64,000 nucleotides of DNA, from assembly GCF_001949145.1 (NCBI RefSeq), contig NW_019091543.1, forward strand, positions 192,345 through 256,344. Direction: 5' to 3'. Under the pieces are notes generated by a model. It saw only the letters and a program-made list of their open reading frames with translations. It made no database searches and was not told the origin of the DNA. The position numbers and the translations under genes are program-made. The DNA is from Acanthaster planci. Its lineage: Eukaryota > Echinodermata > Asteroidea > Valvatida > Acanthasteridae. This document shows, one piece after another, positions 26,901 to 38,900 of this stretch (positions are counted from its first letter, which is position 1; every line of letters starts with the position of its first letter).

Positions 26901-29900
26901 GGTCAGAGGTCCCCACCACTGGTTAACAGGAGGCTACCAGGAGGCTGGCAGAGCCCACAGTTCTCTGACAACATCAGTGAACAGGATGAAGACATTGAGG
27001 ATTTGAGCATTCATTCTGAAGGAGCTGCCAAGAGAAGACAGGGTACAGTAGAAGAGGTGCTACCTGCAAAAAGTGAGTTTGAAAAAAGCCTTGCAGAAGG
27101 GATAAACAATGTACTAAAAAAAATCACCTTAGGTTTTGTATGGGGGCATACGTAAATGTAATAGGATTACATTTGTGGTGTCATGGTTGTTTTCAGCAGT
27201 TAAGACATACATGTATTTCCCTGTGGTTGGTGTTTTTATTCACAGCTGGAAAATTATTGCAGTTATGTTTTGGGGGCTATGATACTTGGTTGAGTGTCTT
27301 TGGCTTCATAAAGGATCAGGGAATAAGGCTATAGTGACTTAGCTACAATGCCCTCATGACATCATTCTGTCATTTCTTTTTCCATGCTTGTTTCTTTCTT
27401 CTCAAGGGAGGTTGCTAGTTTTAGGGGTACATGTGCGTTACTTTCCAGCAGAGGTCAGGAGCATTCTATACTTTATCATGGTTCATGTTTCTTGCATTGC
27501 AAGTTTACTCTTCTTATGTCTGACACTTAGCATAAAATACTGACAATATCAGCTTTCAAACTGCTTCTTCCTGTTAGTTATTGCTACATTGGTGTGTGTG
27601 ATATTGCAAGTATTTTCTATCCCAATGTTGGAGGAAAATACAAAACAAAAAGTGGGTTTGGATTAGCTAGTGCACAGTAGTTTTGTGTAACTTACCATTT
27701 GTGCCAGCACATATCTTGCAATAAAAAGCATGAGCTATGTGCTTCAGAATTGAGTCATTGAACTTGAGTGATGTTAATAATGAATAATAAGCATTGTTGA
27801 TTACTGAAGACACCAAAGGCTGTTGACAATTTTGTAGTCTTCTAGGGGAGTTGGATTACATGAGGGATCACACAAATAATTTGCATAGGGGAAATGTGAC
27901 TTAAAAGGACTTGCTGGTTTCATGACTTTTTTCATGGCTACCTCACTAGGCACATATTCCACATCTCGTGTCAGTGCTCAAAGGTCCTAAGTGAAAAAAA
28001 TGGAGGAAAAGATCCAAATTAGAAAAAAATATTGCTTTAAGCCTGACTTTAGGCAAGAAAATTGGTTGAAATTTAAATATAATTGCCCCAGAAAACTAGT
28101 TTTATATGTAAAAATTTCTAAAATGTCTGTTTCTACAGAACAAGATTCTTTTCATGTTCAGAATAAGGTCCTAAGACTGTATTCAAAAAATACATTTTGC
28201 TGTAAGGACCTCGTAGCAGTGAGCCCATGATCAGTTTGATGTGACATGCACTTGCTGGTAATGTGCTCATTGAAATGGGTGTAAACACAAAATTAAGATG
28301 TCCTCAATGAAAATTTTGTAAATGCTTACAGGTACATCACAGAAGACAAGGAAGTCACTTGACAAACCAAAGCAGAGATCAGCCATAGATACACCTGACA
28401 GAAAACGACCAGCAGCTTTGCGACATCTTCATGACAAGCAAAGAGAAAAGCAGCATGCCTTAGAGACCCAATATACCATGGACAGACAGTTGATTTACCC
28501 AGATGGGAGAGTAGGCACAAAAGATCCTCCAATGAGTTGGGATGACCACAGCAGTGGCTCTTCATCATACCCAGAGTCTGTCTTTAACAAGCATTTGCAC
28601 AAGGAGTGTGCACATTCGAAGCAGGGTAATCCTAAGAAAGTTATAAGAATGGGAGTCAGTCCTGCTAGAAATCCAGTCAGTGTTTCAAGGGACAGGATGA
28701 GAATAGTCCCGGAGCTCCAGAGGGAACATGACTCTGAATCAGACATGACAAGAAGTAGGGGGAAGGCTGAAGCCATTTGGGGCCTTCAAGACGATATAGA
28801 GCAATTGAAACATCAGGTGGCCAAAATGAGGGGCCCTGAAAAAAGCCCAAGACACTCCTCAGCTGAGGTCAAACCACATCACCCAAGTTCTAGCCTCAGA
28901 AAGACCCAGCTAGACTCCACTGATTCTAAGCCTGGCAGTGGCCAGTCAGAGATCTTGAGAGCCTTGCAGAATGAGATTGATGATTTAAGGAGCCAAGTCA
29001 ATGAACGAGATGAATCACCCTTAATACACAATTTGCCTCCCTCACAGACATTTTTGCGAGAAACAGAGATGAATGAATATCAAGGTGGATGTCACACAGA
29101 CCCACCACCTCCTAGAGACAGGTTGCGAGAGACCCTCAGGCAAGCATACATTCCCAACAGTGGTCATCATTCCTTCACAAGGAGCCCCATTAAGTCATTC
29201 TGGTCCTCGAGTTCGCCTTACCAGTCTAGGTCACATAACCCTGTGCCCAAGTTTGAAAGCACACCCTTCCACAGGAGTCCTTCCTTCATTCCTGAATCCA
29301 TGCCCTCTTCTGTATCCCTTCCAGGGCCTCATCAGTTCTCACATTTTCAATCGGGCTTTGAAATGTCTCCAGACCAAAGGGTTACTTCCTCCCCTGCATA
29401 CACCTTTAAACAGAAACCATGCCCACTGTGCAATGGAAGTGGAGTGCACACCCATGCAGAATATTCCCAGCCTCAGAATTTGCACCCTAACTCAGTAGTA
29501 GTTCCCTCACAACTTGCTGGTTCAGCACCCAGTGAAGCAAACCAGTATCCTGACACTGTTGCTGGAGCTGGCCAGAACCAACCTGCCTACTACCCAAATC
29601 CATCACAGGGTCATATGCAAACTTGTAGGACTGCATGTCAGAGTCAGACTCAGTCTTCCAACTCGGAGCAGCAATCCACCTTTAACCCTAACCAGCAAGT
29701 ATTAAATGAACAAACCATCCAAGGTCCACAAGCAGTTTTCAGTTCTCAGCCTACATCAAATCCAGTGTTTAACCAACCACAACCAGTAATTACCAAACCA
29801 CAACTGGTGCATAACCAGCAACATCAGGTGCTAAGTCAGTTGCAGCCATCATCTAATCAGTCACACGCAATGTTACATCAGCTAAAGCCAATTATAATCC

Positions 29901-32900
29901 CACCTGCACAAGCCCCTGTGAATGAAAGCCTTGGCCAGACAACCTCAGTGCAAGTGCCAGTCTCAACACAAGCCCAAATTTTTCTCTCCCCACTGGGTAA
30001 TTATGTACCCTTGGTCAGTATTCCGGTTAATGCTGGTGTTCCAGTTAATGCTACCCACCAGGACACTAGTGAGAAGCAGAGTGAAACTAGGAGGGACTGG
30101 GTACCAAGGACATCAGTTAATGGACAGAAATGCCCCAGGTAGGTACAAAGTAGCGGCACTTCTGTATGCCAGGGCACTTATAATTTTGCTGTCCAGAGCT
30201 TTCTCTTAATAATGAGCAAGGTTAGCTTTTGCATGTTTACCTTGCTAGGATAAGGGATACCATAGATCATAATGCTGAACAGCAAATACACAATGTAAAG
30301 AACATCAATCCTTCAGAATTTTTTCTATTAAGATCCTTGGGGGGTGACAATGGCTGTGCTGTACAGTTTTTTAAACATCAAAATGCAGCAAAACCATATG
30401 TTAGTGACACATTTGGGAGAGCCAAATAGGCATGACTATTGACAGGTGTCCCAACAGTTTAGTCCAGGATTGTCTGAGTTTATACGTGCCTATGATGTGT
30501 ATGGGGAGAGGGCCTACTAATTTTATGTCCTTAGATATCGTTGAGAGGACAGTTAACAATTGTTGACTGTTTTGGTGTGGGATATGATGTTTTAAACACC
30601 TGGGGGATGCATCGCACCCCAAGGCGAAGCCAAGGGGTGCTATAAGTACTATCCGTGCCCGAGGGTGTTCAAAAGTCATATCCCACACCAAAGCGGTCAA
30701 CGATTGTTTTTGTCATACCGCTGTCTTAAGGAATTTATCCAAAGAAACAAGCTCTGAATTTCAGAAGACAATGTCAAATTGTACAATTAACCTAACAGAC
30801 GTAAAAAATATCATCTGCAAATGCACTGTTCTCTCACTTTCTTTAAAGCACTTCGTGCCTGGCCATTTATCCATGTTGATTCTGCTAAGTCGGGTGATTT
30901 TGCATTTTTCTCTGTTTTCAATTCTTTAAAATTTCATAACTTCTTTTACTAGACATTTACACCCACACAAATGACTGTCTGGTGGCTACTCCAATCTGAC
31001 AAACAACATCTATTGATGAAGTATTTCAGCCAGGCCTGCAGCCTTGTAAAAAGAGCCCAGATTGTGCGATGTTATGTAATTTCTTTTCCCGAAACTGGCA
31101 CAGTGCGCTGCTGACGTCTTTTCAATAGGGGCCGGATTAGCTTGCAGCGGTATTGTATCGTTCATCACTAGAGCGCTTTTTTCCACATTGGTAATCCGCT
31201 CATGCTGAATGCCACAAACAGTGGTATAATCTTTCAAAACAATGATGGATTTCCTCCACTTTTGTCAAATGAAAAAATGTTGGAAATTCCCAGCAGCTCA
31301 GTTTTTTGTTCCGAGTACGGTCTTTTGTTACAAGGCCCAGTTGTTTTGTCCGGTTTCGGGCAGCCCAGCATTAGATTTAAAGAACCTGAAACTGGGTTTC
31401 CCGGCAGCAAGTGGTTAATTGCGTGAACTTGAATGTGAAACTAATGTGGGAACAGTGAGTACATGTAGTCTGGTTAGGGGTCCCAGCATTACCTTATACG
31501 CTGAGGATACAGGAACGGAAACAAGTGTGTTATTCAAGCGCGATCATTGATCAAAGTCCCTGATAACCTATGCACAAAATGTGGCATGGGTTCCACACAA
31601 AACTGACTAGAGGAGTGGAAATGTTCTCGCTCGAACTTGCCGATGCTCTTTTGTCTCCCGCACGTGTGTGTGCATGCACTATTGGCAGAATGAAATATAT
31701 TTATGGTATGATACGCAGATATATTGCCCTGTCATGTGATCGTTCTGGCCAATGAATGGACAGTTTCCAAGACAGAGGTACTATAGGACAATAGAATTTA
31801 AGGACTGCAGATCTCAAATTTGTTGACTAACATTGGCAACAAGCTGAAATATTAACGACACTGAGCTAATAGTGTATAACATGTTTGACAAACATTTTAT
31901 TGGGAATTATCCATGCTACGCAAAGATAAAACTGTAGTGATTGCCTTTTTTTCACCTTCTCCTAACATAGCATGTAGCATGCCCTCAAAATGTTGCACTC
32001 ACGCGATATACATGACACAAAACAATGGTGAGCCACAAAACATCATTAAAGAATTTTAGCCTCTCACTTCCTTTCTTTTTGGGTTTGATGGATCAGCGTT
32101 GCATTTTTCAAGCCTATAATGGAATGACAAAATGAGAATAATCCCACAGGATTGTAAGTTGTTTCTGTACCAGAATGGGCCTTTCAAATTCAGCAACGCT
32201 TCAATTTTGGACTTCAGTTATGGGCCGAAATAAAGTGATGCATTGTATATGATGAACTACAAAACAGTTGTGATTGTACACGCAATACAAAATTGATATT
32301 TATGATCCTTTTTCTGTAATTTGTACAATTTGTCCAACATACACCTTCTATTCAACTGCTGGCTGCCATTTTACGTTTTCCAAAAACAACGCAAGAAAGC
32401 ACATGCCACATGATGCAGTATATGCGCAGGCACAACTATCAACCAATTCAGACAATCCTGGCCAAATCTCGTTGGGCCTTCCACCCCCAGGGCCCTCTCA
32501 ATGTTTGGGCTCACTGCATGGTTCGTACTCCAGCTTGAGATGACAACATTGACCGGGGAAGTGGGGGACATGTAAAGGGTATGGCTATTGACAGGTGTTC
32601 CAATAATTTTGTCCAAGATTGTAGCTTTACCTACCTGTTTAACATGACATAAACATTGATACATGTACCTAGAGGAAAGTTGCGGACAGAGATTTACACG
32701 GGAATGTGCAACATCAGTTCAGAGCTGGTTCAATGCGTGTTATGGCATGGCGGGCACATATCAAAAGGAGAAATTACAGTAATATACACTGGATTACATA
32801 GCACCTCCTGTCATAGCAGTGCAAGACAGTGTCTTTGATGAATAACAGTGAGGTCATGCACCCACAGCTGCAGTTAAAATCCTGTCTACTCCTCAGGGGA

Positions 32901-35900
32901 AGGAGTACTTAAATTCATATATTCAAATTCATATCCAAGTTTCCCCTGCACCAAATTTGCCATTCGTTTAAAGTTGATCATCCATAGTGAGCCCTCACCT
33001 ACCACAATGCAATGCTGCATCACCGCCATCACTGTCTTTTTTTTTTCTCAGTGACATGTTTCTGATACTTTCAAATTTTCTTTGATTTCCATTTCGCTAC
33101 CGTGTGACTCTGTATATCTTATTCAATCACCCTTGTAAAGTATCTTTATCATTGAGTTGTCTTTCTTATTTCTGGCGAGAACATTGTTTTGGGGGAGATT
33201 TTAGTAATCGGTGTCATTGTTTCATCATTTATAGTATACATGTACCATTGTAATAAAGAGCTTCAAATGGTAGCCGTTAAAACATTGAACCCGTTCGTCC
33301 AGCATGTAAGTTTGCTGAGGCAGGGGAGGTTTGGACGCAGTAGCTGCCCCAATGTGGAACTGGGGATTGGATGCAGGACGCAACCCCGAGTTCCCACCAG
33401 CCACGACTACAGAAGCAGGGATGTGAACACAGTGAAGTGGCCCCTCGCTCTTCATCTGGCACACACTTGTGACCTGAGTCTCATCCATGGCTACAGGAAT
33501 TGCGACCACAGCTGCCACTCATACTTACCGCACTCCTTGATCCATTTATCCACCGATGCCATCCATGGCACTAATAAAAAAATTCACAGGGTGACGACCC
33601 TCCTCCCGACTGACCACAGTAGCCACTGCCTGCTGTAAGGAACCATTTCAAAACTCATCCAGGGCAATTTGCGAACAAGTTACGGGTGGCACCACTTATT
33701 TCACCTGCAAAAAGCCTGCAAAAATTTGTCCTGGATGAGTTCTGGAGGAACTTTATTTGCAACTTGTCAACCATGAATGATTGTCTATATTTGGCCTGAG
33801 GGCACACAACAGGTGGCCCCAGAAGAGTTTCTGAACATCAGATGTACAAAGTATGTAGCTTTATTATGCTTTTCTTCCACTTTGTTTCAAAATTATAACT
33901 ATCAACCAAAGCAAAGAACCAGAAAAAAATAAGGCACAAGAAAATAACATTTGAAACAAGAACAATAATAATAATTAATAAATGAAATTTACACATTGAA
34001 ACTCTTATCAGCCGGAGAAACTATATTCACTTAATGTACATCAGGAAAATATCAATGGAGAGCATTTTAAACCAGTTGGTTATCATGGAGCTATAACAAT
34101 GTATATCAACATCACTTCCAGTACATAGGACACACAGTGTGTCCTTGGGTACCCATCCTGGCCCAAACGACAAACTACAAACCACAGTAGGGGGGACTTG
34201 TGTCAACAGACTGATTGCTTCACTGTGGGAAGACTGCAGATAAGATAGAGAATCCCACAACTTGCAACAAAACAATATCGGCAAATTGTCCTGCGATGAA
34301 TTTTGAGATGACTCCTAACTCAGAAGTCAAAAAGGCTTGCACTCCGGCGCCCACCACCAGCCCAGCAATTGAACTTGTCACATATCACTGGGCTTGCTCC
34401 ATTGAATATGTCATCTGACTACAGACTCACCTTGGCACTGCACCAGACAGCAGCCAGGAACCCATCACACTTTTGTGCCACCGGGCTTTTGCCCACCCCT
34501 GCCCCTTTCTTCTTCAGTCTCACAGCCTGGGGCCTTTTGGAGGAGTGACATCACATAATCAGGTCTTCCCACCAAGGTGCTCCAAACACAATCACTGGAT
34601 GACTACCGCTCCGAATTGGAGCAGTTATCCAGTGTTCCGGCTTCCCCTACAGCATCGTCCACTCAATCTTCCGCGCATAAACACAAGCGAAAATGCTCCT
34701 TGTCTTCTTTGGTTGTCTCTCCGAAATTATTATCATTATTAGTGGCCCTTCATTTGTTCTCTGAGATTCTATCCATTTTAGTCCGACGATTCGACACAAG
34801 ACCTCAGGCAGCTATCTTCCTGGACTCTGGTCCACTCCCAACTACAGAGGCTTCTACTGAAAAGGGTGAGCCTGTACCCGTCACACCCAGGGATCTTACC
34901 TATTCAGTTCACTCTCCTCTGGCACCAAAGGCAGCTCATGGGAGTATCCAGACCATTGTTGTATTTGAGTACGAGGTTCTCTGCCAAATATTGAACTGGG
35001 TAAGAGGGAATAAAGCTGGAGTACGCCGGCATTTGATGGTGAATGCACAAAGATAAGATTACAGACTAAATGTATGACTTTAGACACTCAAAGTTTTGGA
35101 AGACTTTAGTTTTAAGGAGAAAAGCACTTGGAAAGTACTTGACCAAGTACTTTCCGAGTACTTTTGTCCTAAAAACCTAATTTTTATTAAACAGTGATGG
35201 TCTGAAGTCATTTTATTTTGTAATCTTAACTTTATGCCCAAACCATCAAATACCCTTTTACTTTGGCTTTATTCCTTCCTAACTAGTTAAATATTTAGCA
35301 GAGAACTTGATACTCGAAAAGTACGCGACCGCAACGTTAATATTGACCTCTGTCCACTACCCAGGTCCATCTCATTCTGGTCCTTTGAATATTTCATTGG
35401 AAGAAGATATTTCCACTAAAGATCTCTGTCCTTACAGGGCTTGCCTTCATCTCCTTCAATGGGATATGATTCAAGTATTTGGCCTACCTTCATTGTCACC
35501 TGGTGAGGAGGACACCAAAGCTCCATTCTACTCAACCTGATGTTTCAGGTTCTGTATACAGTCGACTCTCAGTAATACGAGCTCGGGTAAGACGAGACTC
35601 TGGTTAAGACGAGTGTATTTGCTGGTCCCAACTGAATTATGCACATTCCTATGAGGAAAAAAATCCATAATACGAGCTCGCGTGTTACGAGATTCAGTCT
35701 AAGACGAGCATTCTGGGGGCCCCAGCTGCGTACAAATGTATTGTTATCCATCTAATTAGCACAAGCGTTTTTGAAGGCAACTTGTCAATCAGTCAATCCA
35801 TTGAATTCGAAGAGGCACTTCCGTAATTAATTGTGTACAGCAGTAAAGCGCTGCGGTTTTCACTCACCAAGTGAAGCCGTCGGTGTCTGGTGCCGCAAGA

Positions 35901-38900
35901 GAGACTAACAATAGTCGTTTGTACCAACATACAAATTCTTTGTGGTGGCTCTCGTGCCGCCTAAACACAAGCGCATCCCTCACTTAATTTTTCACCAAAC
36001 CCACACGCTGTTTTAAGCTAAAACGTACAATACTCAATAATTTATTCTCCCTCTACTGGCCGATCCACACCACCAATAACTGGTTCCCGCCCTTTTTGTG
36101 CAACAAGCGCAGCACTGATGTTGGTTACCACCTAAAATGTTAATGTACTTACATGCGTGCATTGAATGATGATCTCATCGCAGCGTGCTGGGGACGTAAA
36201 ACAGCATCACTCCAACCATGCATCCTCCAACTCGACTTGACCGGTTTCTCCGTTCTTGAATTATGTTATTGTTCTTTATTTCAAGTCTTTATTCATGAAA
36301 AGTACAGTTACTTCTCACTTTCATAAACATAAACTGTTTTGAAATTAAATTCCAAACCACACGTACGCGCATACAAAGTTCAGGTAGGCCTACATGTATA
36401 CATGTACAGGAAGTTGTACATGATGTACGCTTAACAATGCGGTCGACCGGTTACACATGCGACAAGCGGGACAGCAGCTTTTGCATAAGACGAGGTCTGG
36501 ATAATACAAGCTAATTTCGAAAGTTCCAAGGCCCTCGTGTTAACGAGAGTCGACTGTACCCAGAACTTCCTTTTGACCATTCATGTGTGGAGATGTTCAA
36601 GAGGATAACTAAGGCCAAGAACTGGCATGCCTACTCTCAAGGATGTAGTACTTATTAACATTGTTTTCAGGAGGACTTTAAAAATTTTCTGTCAGTCCCT
36701 GATATTTCTGAGGCCGCTAAAGGTAGTTTCACAGCCAATACCAGCTCCCTAAGTCTCTCTTTCGAGACAAAGTTACGAACAGCCTGGAGAATACACATAT
36801 CAAACTGGACAGAGCAACCCGGCTGGGTCTTCAATGTAATTTCTTTCTTCTACTGTCAAGAGTACTTTCATTTTAAGAAGGGTCTTCCATTCCACCTGAC
36901 CTTGCATCGATAGCTCTTCAGTGCCTCAAGATTCTCACCAACCTGCGGCTAGGTGAACTCCACAGCATAAATCTTTATCTAGAACCTCTGGTTCCTTTTG
37001 CTCCTTTCAAGCCCCCGTGCCAAGAACGAACAAGCACCAACCCTCCTGCTACTCTGAATCAGCTTCCCAATGAGGAAGTGGACAGAGAGGCAGCAATTTG
37101 CAACTCTAACCTGCCCAGTCCTCCAAGGCTCCTTCTGGCGCCGGCACCACTGACTATTCTTCTTCACACACAGCCCCTGGATTACGAACCCGTCAACAGC
37201 TGTCTTCAATCTTTCGCAAGGTTATGAAGAGAAATCACCTCTGACAGATAGATACTTGCAACAGTCACATCTGGCTACTCCTAATTATGAGCACCCCGCT
37301 ACTGCCAACTCCAATCCCCCACGACCAAAAGAAACGTCAAGAATTTGAGTCAGAAATACTTACCCTTCTGCAAAAATGAAGTCATAAGTTTTACCCAACC
37401 TNNNNNNNNNNNNNNNNNNNNNNNNNNNNNNNNNNNNNNNNNNNNNNNNNNNNNNNNNNNNNNNNNNNNNNNNNNNNNNNNNNNNNNNNNNNNNNNNNNN
37501 NNNNNNNNNNNNNNNNNNNNNNNNNNNNNNNNNNNNNNNNNNNNNNNNNNNNNNNNNNNNNNNNNNNNNNNNNNNNNNNNNNNNNNNNNNNNNNNNNNNN
37601 NNNNNNNNNNNNNNNNNNNNNNNNNNNNNNNNNNNNNNNNNNGACGGAGGACGGCTGTCTGTCATATTTCTTCCTCGTTACCTCCATTCCAAACATCAGA
37701 AACCTGGGGTCCTCAGTTCCAGGAAGCTCTTATGAGTGTTCTAGAGCTTCAAGCAATCTTCAACACCCTGGGACACTTTCGGACAATTATCAAGGGCAAG
37801 TGTGTTACGATCTGAACAGACAATTCAAGGGCAGTGGCATACTTCATCAAGGCAACACATGCTCCCCTGATCTGTGCCTCCTGACATAGCAGTTAATCTC
37901 ACTGGATGATGAAGCATACATTCCACTCGACGTTCATGCCACACATATACCAAGGTCCAACAACTGTCTAGTGGATGTCCTCTGCAGGGGTACAGTTCTT
38001 CCAACAGACTCAACATCCAGAAATGACTCTCATGATCGTCGACATTCTTGGCAGACCACACGCAGATCTCTTTGCATTGGTGGACAACACCCAATTGCCA
38101 ATGTCTGCACCAGCAGCCGATTACACGAAACTTTACGCAGTGGCTTAATTCCACTTAAGCCACATTTTATTGTGTAAGTTGCGCGACAGACTTACGCAAC
38201 AAATCATGGCGTAAGTCATTTTAGGTGGCGTAAGTTCAGACGAACGAGCAAAAATAATGATTTAACTTGCTCATCATGTTCGGTTAAACCTCATCATTGC
38301 TGAACTTAACAAGGCTTATGTGAGAAGCATACAGCTTTGCTGCAGAAGGTAATGATAAACTTGTTTGGCTGTGAGAGAACTTCTAAATTTTCTGTCAGGT
38401 TTTGATGAATTAGAAAAGATGAAAACTAACAGCTGTCATTAAAAGATCGTCCTCATCCAAGAAATTTATTTTACTAAAACGTGGCACAGCTATGCAAATT
38501 TTAATAGAACATAAGTATATTGTGCAGTTATGGCACAAACTTGTGGCACAAGGCCTATGCATGGTTCAAAGTGGCCATGTTTCACGAAATCAGCTGCAGA
38601 CTTCGTCTCCCATGGGCATGGGGTGCAGACACATTGGAGGCAAGCTAGGACAACATGCTATCATACACTTTCCCTCTAATATTCTAATCCCAAGAGTGTT
38701 GTCCATGATTGAACAAGACAGTTGCCACGTGCACCTCACTGCCCTCTTCAGGCTGAGTCACCATGGCTGTTATGCCTGATCACACTCCTCATCCATCAAC
38801 CGTTGGTCCTACGGTCCAAGACAGACATTCTTACACCTGCACCTGAATCAGGTGGATGTACCTGAAATGCTGGCTCTTGTGCAGCAATCCTTCCAACCGG

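Noticed and set aside
27991-28230. 79-codon Lys-rich open frame as an extra AKNA exon
   Set aside because: Exon 9 joins exon 10 in frame without it and its composition is that of AT-rich intron.
28326-29705. Further open frames over AKNA exon 10 (for example 29073-29498 + and 28495-28776 -)
   Set aside because: Overlap the main exon frame and show no family likeness.
33189-33638. 149-codon + strand frame as a gene
   Set aside because: No motif, and the - strand is also open over the same place. At most the 5' part of the DIRS-like element.
37345-37815. Open frames spanning the N run
   Set aside because: They exist only because N codons are not stops. The part after the gap belongs to the DIRS-like RNase H region.
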